Position numbers and translations under genes: made by a program
Assembly: GCA_020055645.1 (NCBI GenBank)
Contig: CM034546.1
Coordinates: 107,698,875 to 107,762,874, forward strand
Origin: Tomocerus qinae
Taxonomy: Eukaryota; Arthropoda; Collembola; Entomobryomorpha; Tomoceridae
DNA: 64,000 bases
Direction of reading: 5' to 3'
Notes under the pieces: model-generated
Told to the model about the DNA's origin: nothing
What the model saw: the letters and a program-made list of their open reading frames with translations, nothing else
Databases searched by the model: none
Part shown: one piece after another, positions 1 to 9,789 of the stretch
Position numbering within the stretch: position 1 is the stretch's first letter
Layout: each line of letters starts with the position of its first letter

Positions 1-1167
1 TTGTATCGAGTCATATGTAAATTCATGGTCATCTTTCTCCCAGGAGGATTTAACTTCTTTGGCCAATTTATCTTGGATTTCAGGGCACAATGCTAATTGA
101 TACGCTGCAAATATTAGAAATGAGCGAGTGCTGTCAAATCCGGCGAGAAGGAAAAGCATACTTTGAGAAATTAACGTTTGGTCATCTAAAACCGTTTTGG
201 CAGCAACTTCTTCATCTACATTGAGAATAGCATCTTTTTCAAAAGTGTCCATTTCGCTTTCATCAATTTTTTCAATTTGTTGAGAATTTTGAACTTCTAG
301 TAATATTTGCATAAAGTCATTATGTTTCTCTCCTGTAGTTTTTCTTTGTTGCATAACTGACAGCATTACACCTTCAAAGAAACTGTATGCTTTAGTATCC
401 ATGAGTGTCAGTTGCAAAACTTTCATGATCTTCGGTATGGTGCTAATGAAAACAGCTTTGATGAGCGTGGAGAAGCAAATTTTCATTTGCATTCTCTCGC
501 ACATTTCTTCGAAAATGGAGGTTTTTTTGTTATTTTCATGGTATGGTTTGCTATCAATGCCAAATGCTGTCGAAGCAATGACGTCCATAGTGTATTTGCC
601 AAACATTTGATTAAATTCAAATTCCTTGGATTTTGAGGTAGATATTTCTTCGGAGAGAAACTGCGAGAAACTTTTAGCTGAATTATCAAAAATTTTGAAC
701 ATTCTCTTGATTTTTCCAGTTGTAAATGTTCCAGTCATTTTTGCTCTCAAATTCTTCCAATTTGACCCTTCAAGGTTAAAGAGCATTTTACAGAAAAACG
801 GGTCTGTATCTTCAAAGGCAAGGTGTCTTCTGTTGAGAAAGTAATCAAAATCTTTGACCAGGACGCGTTTTATAATATCCAAATCTCGACAGAAAAAGAA
901 TGGAGTGAAAAACTCACTCCCTCCGATGAATTTTACATTAAACTTTTTACAGTATGCCAACAATTTCAAATCAATGTCCAAAACTGACTGTGGCCATACA
1001 ATGTTATTGATTGGGTTGCCAATGATGTCATAGCCAGCGTAAGTTACACCTTTTTTCGGCCAGTAGTTTTTATTTTTCACTGTTTGTAGAAATAGATACA
1101 CAAGGCTTAGCACTATAGCGGCAAGAACAAGTGAGACCACGGCTAGCAATATTGACAAAACCGACAT
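1..1167 (-). CDS. Cytochrome P450, CYP3-clan (CYP6/9)-like, 5' part; 3' end outside window
   Basis: Heme-thiolate monooxygenase of the ER membrane, probably acting on lipophilic endogenous compounds or xenobiotics. One uninterrupted frame of 389 codons starts at the ATG at 1165-1167 and runs off the left edge. Residues 1-29 form a hydrophobic N-terminal membrane anchor, followed by a short basic stretch and aromatic/proline residues. The helix C motif WKNLR is at 137-141, followed by the TFT(T/S)GK(I/M)K block typical of CYP6/CYP9 enzymes. The helix I oxygen-binding motif AGFDST is at 342-347. The K-helix ExxR and the heme-cysteine loop, roughly the last 110-120 residues, lie beyond base 1, so activity cannot be judged. 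No intron interrupts the visible part. The family call is secure; clan placement rests on recalled motifs. Confidence 0.93.
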   Translation of the reverse strand, partial: MSVLSILLAVVSLVLAAIVLSLVYLFLQTVKNKNYWPKKGVTYAGYDIIGNPINNIVWPQSVLDIDLKLLAYCKKFNVKFIGGSEFFTPFFFCRDLDIIKRVLVKDFDYFLNRRHLAFEDTDPFFCKMLFNLEGSNWKNLRAKMTGTFTTGKIKRMFKIFDNSAKSFSQFLSEEISTSKSKEFEFNQMFGKYTMDVIASTAFGIDSKPYHENNKKTSIFEEMCERMQMKICFSTLIKAVFISTIPKIMKVLQLTLMDTKAYSFFEGVMLSVMQQRKTTGEKHNDFMQILLEVQNSQQIEKIDESEMDTFEKDAILNVDEEVAAKTVLDDQTLISQSMLFLLAGFDSTRSFLIFAAYQLALCPEIQDKLAKEVKSSWEKDDHEFTYDSIQ

Positions 1168-1222
1168 CTTGACAGGTCAAGATATTTCTTCCAAATGTGT
1201 CAACTGTGATTGTAGATCACTG

Positions 1223-1230
1223 CTTAAATA
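1223..1230 (-). promoter_or_regulatory. Possible TATA-like box of the P450 gene
   Basis: Reading the minus strand, TATTTAAG lies about 56 bases before the P450 ATG. A start site about 30 bases downstream would leave a leader of roughly 30 bases. Only position and composition support this, and TATA-like strings are common in this AT-rich DNA. Confidence 0.25.
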
Positions 1231-1735
1231 AACTTACAATTTCCAAACAGGTCCTTATTTATGGCTAAATGTTATCTACTGACACTTAGAACTATTAAAC
1301 TTTACAGTTGCGTAAAAATACCCATAAATAATATTGGTATGTAAGTTTGTCTACACTTTAATGACAATTTTAGTAGATTAAATAAATTGGGTCTTTGCTA
1401 AATAGAAATTATCAAGTTTTAAAGCGCAGTTTGAACTTGAACAGATAAAACGACATATGCCACACACACATACAGTTGTAGTAGGGTAATGCACAATGTC
1501 TGTCTACTAGTGATATAACAAGTGAAGAGAATGATAGTATAATAATTTGCAAGTAGTTTTATCACATAATATTAAACCACTAGCGAATTCTTAGGGTTAT
1601 CTGTTATCTATCGACTATCTTGCATGGGTATCCATCCGGTAAGTGGACAAACCTGAAATATTATTTGATTTCCAGCTGCGATGGACATGGAATGCACTAA
1701 CTGGCCCTAGCACTACGAGTAAGAGCTCTCAGCAA

Positions 1736-1868
1736 ATCTCTAATCTAAAAGTCAAGGCTAAATAACGTACATAGCCGATCTTTAATCCGAAAGTCAAGGT
1801 TAAAATGACATAAGGAGCACATCTCTAATCAATAATCCAAAATCAAAGTTGAGTAATGCAAGACACAA
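1736..1868. repeat. Degenerate three-copy tandem repeat, unit 42-48 bp
   Basis: Three consecutive units begin at 1736, 1778 and 1821 and end at 1868. Each opens with ATCTYTAATC, has an AAAGTCAAGG-like core (AATCAAAGTT in unit 3), and continues with an AT-rich segment containing AAAT or GAGTAAT. A fourth ATCT follows at 1869. The units differ by substitutions and small indels, so the array is old. Confidence 0.6.
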
Positions 1869-3787
1869 ATCTACAAAACCAATGCATAATAATAAATACT
1901 GCCAAAGTTCCTTTGAAAACAAAAACATTCATTTTACTATTCGACGAAAGGGAATTGTATCACATGTTGTGTTTGTAAAAGTCCTGTGCTGTTGTAAGCA
2001 GTCTATGTACATACTCTACATACTATAGGTACATAAGCAATATACAACACCAAGGACAATATAATACCTAAACAAATGCTTTAAAATGCAAAACCAACAC
2101 TTTTGACAATAATTTGGATTTCATTTGTATTACTAATGCAAGTTACTAATATTCTGGTACCAAAAGTACGTCATTACTTTTCAAACATTGGCCAATACAG
2201 TATAATAAAATACTATATAATATTGTCCCTGTCTCCCTTTTGGGTAATTACTATTTCAAATCGTTACAATGTAACACTTACAGCACAATTAACAACAGGA
2301 TATGCATTTTTATTGCTAATGCTGACCAAGGCCATTTCATGGGAACCAGTCCAATTAATTATCCATACAGAAAATCACCTAATCCAAGGATCAAGGCTAC
2401 ACTTATGAAAAATCAAGTGCTCCTGTCAAAAAATTGAGTTGCAAACATAATAATTTATGCAGGTGGTACTTATCACTACTGCTGATGCATCTTATTATCA
2501 TTACATTGTCATGTAAAATGTATTACGCATTTATACACCTTGTTACGATAGTTAAAATTAAAAATAGGTAAAAGTATTTAGGCACCTTTAGTGCTTCTCT
2601 ATTGTAGATTGCAGTAAACAAGTATTAAATTAAATCCACTGCACATATAAATGACAAAATCGCATAAGTTTTTATAAGTTCAACTTACGTAATTTAACTT
2701 TTATAGAAAACATTAATTTTACAACCTGACGGACGTAACATTTGTATATAAATCATAATATGGCATCTCGGTTACATAGATTGACTCCTAAGAATAATAA
2801 GGGCATCAATAAAACACTTCACTCCTAAAAGACGTGTTGGAGTAAAGTCTTCTAGGAATATTTCCCTCAAATATGGACTTTAAATAATTTGGAATACTGA
2901 AAGAGGTTTTCAGATCGTACTGCTTCACTACTACATATGCTATACTGCTACTCTATCTAAATACGTAGAACACAACACGATAATAAAATCTGAAAGGTTA
3001 AGTTCATTAATATTGGTATTAACATTATCACGGGCAATTCATCTAAAAAGTAATTAAAATTAGAGGTCAGTAAATTTGAGGTAATCAGTTGAAAGTGTTT
3101 GCATAGAAAATAATTCGAGATATGTATTAATATGATAAAACTCTTGAATAGATAATATTGATAATTGTATCAGTTCATTATTGTCCACAAACGTAATTTA
3201 TGTATCTGGATCAAGTGTAGATTACAATATTCTCTGTATCTATCTAGTTCAGGCAGGTCCAGACCCAAAAACATACTAGTTAAAATATATTATTACAAGG
3301 ATGCAATTGCAAAAGCAATAAAATTATTGACTCATACAATGGTATGTCAGTCAGATATTATGTGTATAAGCATTTACATACAATATAAAGCAAAGTTTCT
3401 AAATCTATTTAAAGGTACAAGAAAACAATTAATCTGAAATTGTGCTTTTATGATGTTCAGATATGATTAATACCTACCAAAGAAAATGCTTTACAACGAA
3501 ATATGCTAATACTTAGTACTATAACTGAATCTAAATTGGCTTCATGAATCGTATCTGAATGTAACTATGTAATGATAATATTAGTCTAAATGGTAATAAT
3601 TTTTACTTGGATTTGGATTCTCTTTGGTAGTGTTTGGTTGTAATTGCAATTTGTATTTGTAATGTATTGTAACGTACTTGTAGGCGATTACTTGCACCCA
3701 TTGGGGCATTACGATAAAGTACAGACAAAGCAAGGAAAAAAGAACATAGTAATGAAATAGAGACTTTCTGGTACAATGTTCATCCCT

Positions 3788-3861
3788 GGCCCGTTAGCTC
3801 AGTTGGTTAGAGCGTCGTGCTAATAACGCGAAGGTCGCGGGTTCGATCCCCTCACGGGCCA
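3788..3861 (+). tRNA. tRNA-Ile (anticodon AAT)
   Basis: A complete 74-nt cloverleaf. The seven-base acceptor arms GGCCCGT and ACGGGCC pair perfectly, with discriminator A at 3861. The D arm contains TAGCTCAGTTGGTTAGAGC, which is the A box. The anticodon loop CTAATAA places AAT at 3822-3824. The T arm GGTTCGATCCC is the B box. CCA is not encoded, as expected for a eukaryotic nuclear tRNA gene. There is no intron. It decodes AUU/AUC/AUA after A34-to-inosine editing. Confidence 0.97.
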
Positions 3862-3867
3862 CATAGC

Positions 3868-3872
3868 TTTTT
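3868..3872 (+). terminator. RNA polymerase III terminator of tRNA-Ile
   Basis: A run of five T residues six bases after the discriminator base of the tRNA, followed by further T-rich sequence. This is the usual Pol III stop. Confidence 0.8.
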
Positions 3873-5117
3873 GGTCCTTTTCTTTTTAGACAATCCTTAC
3901 AATTTAGAATTTTCATATAGTTTTAATTATATTTTGTTAAATGTTGTCATTTTTAAGATTTTTTTGTGATTCTTTATGCGTACACAATAGACTTTGTGCT
4001 AAATCTACTAGTTGAGGATCGGGATCACTCACCGATTCGGAATTTCGTAAGGCCATAATATAATATTAATTCCAAAAATACAGAACAGAAGGACCACAGC
4101 AACATTCAAAACAACTAATAAAACGCCACGCACATCTTGCCATAAAACGACATTGCAATACAGTTTATACAAAGTTTATCTATATATATCTTGACAATGA
4201 CAAAATTGGCTACGGAAGAAGTAAAAATGAAAATTAAGGACTCATAATATTGCATATGCTGATAATCTGCTGGGTCATAATTGTTAATTTATAGACAATA
4301 GACACAAACAAAGTATGTGCATGTTTTTATTTTATTTGCTCCTAGTATATGGTAGCTATGTATGATATGTAACCTGCATAGTTTGCTTAAAGCATTTGTG
4401 CTCAGCCTCAATGTAGTGTGTAATTAACAATTCACAAAACATCTGTGTCTGGAAAAGGTATTTAATTTTTAATGATTTCAAAGACTTCAATTTGCAATCC
4501 AGAGATTAGCATTACTTCAAGCTTTGTGTGCTTATACTTTATGAAGTTACTATATGAGTCCGTGCTAAAGGATTGAAGTGGAGGTGGAGAGTTTTGGAAA
4601 TTGTGAATCAGTGATTGCTATTTAAGGAAAGAAACAATAAGTAGTTCAGCACAGCAGTGTTTTGTGCGATAACCTTAGTGCTAACCTCGTCATTCTTCTT
4701 TTTCTGTGAATTCAGAAAGGCATGCAATTGAAAAGGGTGTAAGTATCTTGTTTCCCATCTGGACTTGAAGATATTAAGACATGATTGACATATCCGAAAT
4801 AGAATTCTGCGTGTTTGGCTAAACAAGATATTTGTGTGCATTTTTGCATTGGCAAAATGTTCGGGATGGAGCGAAGGATTCCGAATGAGGATATTTGGGA
4901 GTTGGTTGTATACTGAGTTCGTTCAATCATTTGAATTGAGATTAATGCTTTCAACAGTTTATTTTCTTGTGCTAAAATCTAATATAGACACTCACCCACA
5001 ACAAGTGTCTACTTTGAACTGACAGGCCAACTCCGGCGCTCTCCATGATCTGAATGACTTTTTGGCAAAGTACTATTATTAGCTCTATTGTAAAAGAAAC
5101 TGGTGAGATCTAATGGT
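3873..5117. other. Intergenic stretch before kinase 1
   Basis: AT-rich sequence without a recognisable gene. Several 60-80-codon frames on both strands around 4608-5022 overlap each other and show no family resemblance. Confidence 0.6.
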
Positions 5118-5155
5118 TATAAAAAGGAGAGTTGGGAGTTCATCTTCTGCTCAGT
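5118..5155 (+). promoter_or_regulatory. Core promoter of SBK-like kinase 1 (TATA plus TCAGT initiator)
   Basis: TATAAAAA at 5118-5125 is followed 35 bases later (T of TATA to +1) by TCAGT at 5151-5155, the arthropod initiator, with A5153 as likely +1. The spacing is slightly long. A 5' UTR would follow, with a probable intron at 5337-5450 (donor GAA|GTAAAT; acceptor TTATTTGCAG after a T-rich tract), so the start codon lies 23 bases into the second exon. Confidence 0.55.
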
Positions 5156-5473
5156 GTGTCTCTCATATTTACAGAGTAAAGATTGAAAAAAGTAGCAATA
5201 AATCCGCGAGATAATTTACGTATTCTCCTGCACACCATCCAGATTCTATTTACGGGAAGCGGAAGATTTTTGCTGTTGCACTCTCACCTCAACTAATTGG
5301 ATTTTCTTTTCAACAGTTCCGAAAAGGGGAGAGGAAGTAAATCTGTCAGCGTAAAATTCTTTAAAGTATGACGATAAGTAATAAAAAGTGCTGTTTAGTC
5401 CAGTCGTAAATTCTAAAGTAATTTTGAGTAATAGAATTTTTTATTTGCAGTAAATACTTGCGAAGGAAGGAGT

Positions 5474-6640
5474 ATGACACTAATACCACAAATGATACCA
5501 AAAGCAGAGCATGTGCCGGCTCCTTTACTACGGCGAACTTCCAGCCAGAAAACAAATAGTTCCGCATGTGCTGCTTTGAAACACTTAGAAGTTGAAGATG
5601 AGTTCGACATAATTAAAACTCTTTCCGAAGGATATTTTTCGAAAGTTATTCTAGTCAGAAAATGTACAGACCGTCTTGTTCTCAAAGCAATTCATTCAAA
5701 CTCAACTCTATACGAAGATTTTGTCAAGGAGGTTGAATACAATTATTTTCTAAGTCCCCATCCAAATGTAGTGAAATCCTTCAACGTAACATTTTTTTGG
5801 AATGACTATTTTGTTTTCGTTCAAGAATTCGCTCCTTATGGGAATTTGACTCGCTTTCTTAAAAGTGATTCTTGCGGACTAGCAGAAAATCATGTGAAAC
5901 TCATAGTAAAACAACTGAGCTCCGCTCTGGAGTTTATGCATAGTGTAAAATTGGTGCATAGAGATATACGATTAGAAAACATTTTAGTTTTCAAACAGAA
6001 CTTTTCTCAGATTAAAATTTGCGATTTTGGCTCGACAAGGAGTGAAGGGAGTCTTGTGAAGAAAACCAGTCAATTATCAACACCATTCTCTCCACCTGAA
6101 GTTTGCCAAACTGTGATTCTTGAGAACTACTACACATACTCGTCGACCGATGTGTGGCAAGTTGGCATACTCGTCATTGTTTGTTTAACAGGTATAGAGC
6201 CTTGGCAATGTGCTGACATCACGGACGCTGTCTACTGTCAGTATACAGATTGGCTCAAGAAAAAATCCTTGAGAGTACCCGAAAATTTTCAGCCTTTTAC
6301 TCCAAGGCTCGTCAGACTCTTGAAAAGGCTTCTAGAACCTAAACCTAAGAAAAGATGCGAAATTCGAGAGATCTGCAAATATTTGGAAGACGAATGGATA
6401 CGTAAAGGATTTACTACCAGAAGAATGCTGGAACGACATGGAAGTAGCTCCACCAGAACTTCTAAATCACGATCATCTTACGTTATGCCTAGAAGAAAAT
6501 CAGTTCGATTTGCCGAACGAGTCGATAAGGAAGAAGAACTAGATTATAATTCGGTGGCCGAGAGAGTTGGACAATGGGTTGCTTCTACTACACCCACTGC
6601 GTCGATTACTCCCATTACAACTGCCACAAATCTCCTATAG
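5474..6640 (+). CDS. SBK1-like serine/threonine protein kinase (paralogue 1)
   Basis: A 388-residue cytoplasmic Ser/Thr kinase in one coding exon. The domain spans about residues 44-312. The glycine loop SEGYFSKV (51-58) keeps only its central glycine. The beta3 lysine is K71 in LVLKAI. The catalytic loop HRDIRLEN (162-169) has Arg where nearly all active kinases have Lys. DFG is at 184-186, an APE-like SPPEV follows, and the TDVWQVGI...LTG block of helices F/G resembles SBK1. The tail (313-388) is basic and Ser-rich. It contains RRKS (340-343), a PKA/basophilic-type site, and KSVRF (342-346), which fits the PP1-docking RVxF pattern. A motif SVAERVGQWVAS near the C-terminus is shared with paralogue 2. 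The first in-frame ATG follows an inferred 5' UTR splice acceptor. Substrates are unknown. Confidence 0.85.
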   Translation: MTLIPQMIPKAEHVPAPLLRRTSSQKTNSSACAALKHLEVEDEFDIIKTLSEGYFSKVILVRKCTDRLVLKAIHSNSTLYEDFVKEVEYNYFLSPHPNVVKSFNVTFFWNDYFVFVQEFAPYGNLTRFLKSDSCGLAENHVKLIVKQLSSALEFMHSVKLVHRDIRLENILVFKQNFSQIKICDFGSTRSEGSLVKKTSQLSTPFSPPEVCQTVILENYYTYSSTDVWQVGILVIVCLTGIEPWQCADITDAVYCQYTDWLKKKSLRVPENFQPFTPRLVRLLKRLLEPKPKKRCEIREICKYLEDEWIRKGFTTRRMLERHGSSSTRTSKSRSSYVMPRRKSVRFAERVDKEEELDYNSVAERVGQWVASTTPTASITPITTATNLL

Positions 6641-7032
6641 CCCCAGAATACCCAACAATCGACGGATAATAATGGAAACTACTATAGAAAATGTACAAAG
6701 CTTTGCTCTCGTAGCATTGTCCATGTAAACTTTGTAGCTGATTTACCAATTAACTCTGTTCAATCACCCAACATTAATCTTAACTAATCTGTATTATGTT
6801 AAGCTAATAATTTGTAGACGAACAATAATTAACATACATGGCATTTACATTAGATTTACTAAAATCGTAAGTACCTATGCCTATGATACAGAGTTGAATT
6901 ACTAGATATTTATTTAGAAGACTAAAAATCTAGATTAGTTTATTGTAATTAGAAAATTATGTCGAGTATGTGTAGCATGTACTTGTAATCTTTATACATC
7001 TTTTACCTATAGTCGAATTACACTTTTGCTTT

Positions 7033-7537
7033 CCCATAGGGAAAAATTCTACTGCCGAGTACGAGTACTAAACGACTCGTATTTACTAGTATAATAGAAC
7101 TAGTATTTATGGGACGTTGAGTCGTATTTTAGTACTAGTACTAATATACAAGTAAAAACTAATTTTAATTCACCAGGAAACAAAGGCAAAAAATGAACAT
7201 CAATTTTGGAAAAAAAATCCAGGGGGGGAGAACCGATTTCCCGCCAACTTCCACCAAAGTCCCCACTGCCTACCACCTAGCTACTTTACCAATCTAGTAG
7301 ACAGGGGATACAAAGTTTAGTAATAAAACTCGTAATGTACTAAAATACGAGTGAAAACTAGTTGATTAGAACTAGTTCTTTTATTCCTATAGTTACTAGT
7401 ATTTTAGAACGTGTTCTAAAATACAAGTTGGCATTTTTCCAAATGTTTGTTTATACTCGAATTCTCTAGTATTTTAGTACACCTATACGAAAATACTCAT
7501 AGAAACGTGTGCAATAGAACTTCATATTTCCTATGGG
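7033..7537. repeat. MITE-like inverted-repeat element, about 505 bp
   Basis: Matching inverted ends CCCATAGG (7033-7040) and CCTATGGG (7530-7537), extending imperfectly to about 20 bases (CCCATAGGRAAWATT-like), enclose a block with no coding potential. The interior is full of self-complementary words built from ACTAGT, AGTACTAG and TATTTTAG. These include a perfect 12-bp hairpin at 7399-7424 with a 2-base loop. Its G-rich and C-rich centre (7200-7310) is unlike the flanks. I see no clear target-site duplication. It lies inside the probable 3' UTR of kinase 1. Confidence 0.6.
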
Positions 7538-7653
7538 TTACCCGTTATTTTCCTTAAATATTTTTCTGAATTATTCAATAGCTACTTTTATGTAAGTGTA
7601 CCTGACTTGGATCTTGGATGTAAATATTGTGTTGATGCTTGCATTAACTTGAA

Positions 7654-7659
7654 AATAAA
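7654..7659 (+). terminator. Poly(A) signal of kinase 1
   Basis: AATAAA about 1 kb after the kinase 1 stop. No earlier canonical plus-strand hexamer stands out between 6640 and here, so the 3' UTR would include the MITE-like element. Confidence 0.5.
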
Positions 7660-7688
7660 GAAAAGTGAAGAAACCGATTTCTTTTCCG

Positions 7689-7694
7689 TTTATT
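7689..7694 (-). terminator. Poly(A) signal of the convergent pore-forming-like gene
   Basis: TTTATT on the plus strand is AATAAA on the minus strand, 218 bases after the stop of the gene at 7912-9789. It lies only 30 bases from the plus-strand hexamer of kinase 1, so the two transcripts would converge and overlap at their ends. Confidence 0.5.
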
Positions 7695-7911
7695 CAGGTT
7701 GGTCCCATTTATACAAAGATGCATCATAGAAATAGTATTGTAATAAATATCTTAACACGGGTAGATAGCAATTTGGTGGCATAAATTGTAAATTAATTAA
7801 ATATTAAATAGCGACACTTTTGACTGTGCGAAATACAATTTGCAATGAGATTTGCAATAAATGCAATGTTCTGTACAATAGAAAGTAAAGTTACACAGAA
7901 ACGGAGAAAGT

Positions 7912-9789
7912 TTACACATTTTGAGTCAGAAAATTATTTTTCATTGCGAAAGTACCTCTGAAATTGCCTTGAATGTTTACTAAAACTTCATTTCCACGAA
8001 TGCCTGCAATATTGCCTAATATTTTTTCACTGTTAAGGAAATAGTATACATCTAAGCCACTCACAGGGATCTGAAGTAACTTTCTGTTGGTAGTCATTCT
8101 CTCAATGAATCCTGTGATTGCTACTTGAGCAAAGAATTTAACTTGCAGGTCATCCACCCAATCTACATACCAGGAAACTTCCAAAGTTCTGTGAGGAACA
8201 ATGGTGACAACAGTGTCTATACTGTAATCATCGTTTGCAGTTTTCTCCATGTTCTGCATGTTGGTTAATTCCATGCCCTGAGTCCATAGAAATTCAACAC
8301 TTCTGTCTTTCTCTTGAGTTTCGAATTTCAAAGGTAAGTTAGCCTTACAGGAAATATTTGCAAAATGATTGAAAGATTGGTTAAATTTAAAACTGTAATA
8401 ATTGGTTAGTGTTTTATTGTGTTTGAGAACAAAGGATTGGGAAATGCCACTATTGTTAGGTATTTTTAATTTGTCCATACTGAGAATGTTGACTCTTCGA
8501 GTTGGGATTACGGAAGAAGAATTGTCAACTCCATAGTGAAAATTGGAGATTATCCCAGACAATTTTATTTTCTTTGTAGGTGAAAATCTGAAGAGAACAT
8601 CATCGCGCCATTTTTGACCTGGGTGGTAATTGGTCATTGAACCGGGCGAAGTATCCACTTGTAGATATTTATTACTCGCACCTCCGTATTTATTCGTCCA
8701 TGTAATGATTCCAGAAGGTAAATTCGAAATTTGGATAATGTAGTGATCTTCAATCTCTGTCCCATTGATGAAAATCATTGCATCGTTTCTCCATTTTCCT
8801 CCAGGTTTGTAAAACGCGCCGTCATCGTCCTTTTTGGACAACTGAATAAAATGTCCGTTCGGTGATGTTTCTTTAGTCCAGGTAAAAATTCCTTCGGGCA
8901 TACCTCGATTAATTAGCAAGAAAGCATTAGAATTTTCAGTGGGAACAATCATCCATTGAGCATCTGTGTGGAACTTGCCTCCTGGAGAATAATACTGTTG
9001 AGTAGAGGATTTAAAATCAATCTGTACATAATTGTTTCCCCTTTCTGTACTTTGCTCTGCCCACGTAATGTATCCTTTCGGATAGCGCAACAATCCTAGC
9101 ATGTAAAAGGTCCCCGTTAGCAACTTCGTTCCTGGAACAGGCTGGATAGGAATTAATTCTGGTTCTAATAGGTCAATACTACTTGTATTATTTTGCGCAT
9201 CATTTGGCTTTTGCTCCAGGATAATCTGTTGTGCTGTTGTATTGTTTTCCACCAATGTTGGAATCTGATTCGGTTGATCAATAATTGTTAAAGGGAATGT
9301 GAGAGGCTGCTCTTTTTGCTCCATCAATCTACATTGTGCGCAACAATTAGTACTTTAAAATGTATTTTCTAAAGATTTTGTAAAATTATAGATAGTTACA
9401 TTTTCACAATGGAGAAATATTCTTTTACAACAATGTTATGGCTTATTAAATGCTCCAAGAAAAATGAACGGACATCAGGAGATACCAGAATGTCAACTTC
9501 CTTCCCAATTTTGTCAATACCATTCCAAAAGAACAACTGAAAATGAAGAGGGGCATTTTTAAATATTTATTAGAATTTTCAACTAAAATACTGAAATCAT
9601 GTTATCGTGTTTACTTACCCCAGAATTAGAATTTCTTAAGATAAGGAGGATTTCCAATTGAGTATCATTTTCAGGTATTACTCTGTATAACTTGTATCCA
9701 ATATATTCAAAGCTTAAACTAGACACAACACTTTTACTTACAAATATACAACTGAAAATGACTAACGAGGATCTTAGATAACAATACAT
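7912..9789 (-). CDS. Secreted chimeric protein: M14-type activation peptide + three repeats + aerolysin-like pore-forming module
   Basis: Proposed exons are 9789-9619, 9536-9400 and 9328-7912, giving 574 residues. Exon 1 encodes a signal peptide (about 1-24) and the start of a metallocarboxypeptidase (M14) activation peptide (GYKLYRVIPEN, then QLEILL). Exon 2 completes that fold (LFFWNG, KEVDILVSP, then a helix). Introns are 82 and 71 nt. The second has donor GTAACT, branch-like TACTAAT and acceptor GTAG, and joins in frame. Exon 3 has a polar linker, then three repeats about 60 residues apart, each with GxxTW and a PG(G/Q)K(F/W) motif, suggesting a beta-trefoil-like lectin module (spliced residues about 178-356). 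The rest is Ser/Thr- and aromatic-rich beta sequence with a VP...V block like aerolysin/ETX-MTX2 proteins. If intron 2 is retained, a stop follows two codons later and exon 3 could start alone at ATG 9324. There is no M14 catalytic domain. Family calls are from pattern only. Confidence 0.65.

Larger units (their letters stand above)
1168..3787. other. Intergenic stretch, no gene recognised
   Basis: AT-rich sequence between the P450 and the tRNA gene. The longest open frame (2103-2408, plus) has no recognisable domain and a composition expected of random AT-rich DNA. The only structure I see is the degenerate triplicated repeat at 1736-1868. Confidence 0.6.

Noticed and set aside
2103-2408. 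101-codon plus-strand open frame with hydrophobic stretches
   Set aside because: Hydrophobicity follows from AT-rich codons. No family motif, overlapping frames of similar length, and no promoter.
9400-9789. A free-standing carboxypeptidase inhibitor or broken M14 gene made only of exons 1-2
   Set aside because: Possible, since a stop follows if intron 2 is retained, but the good donor/branch/acceptor set and exact phase match to the next exon favour a fused gene. Kept as the alternative.
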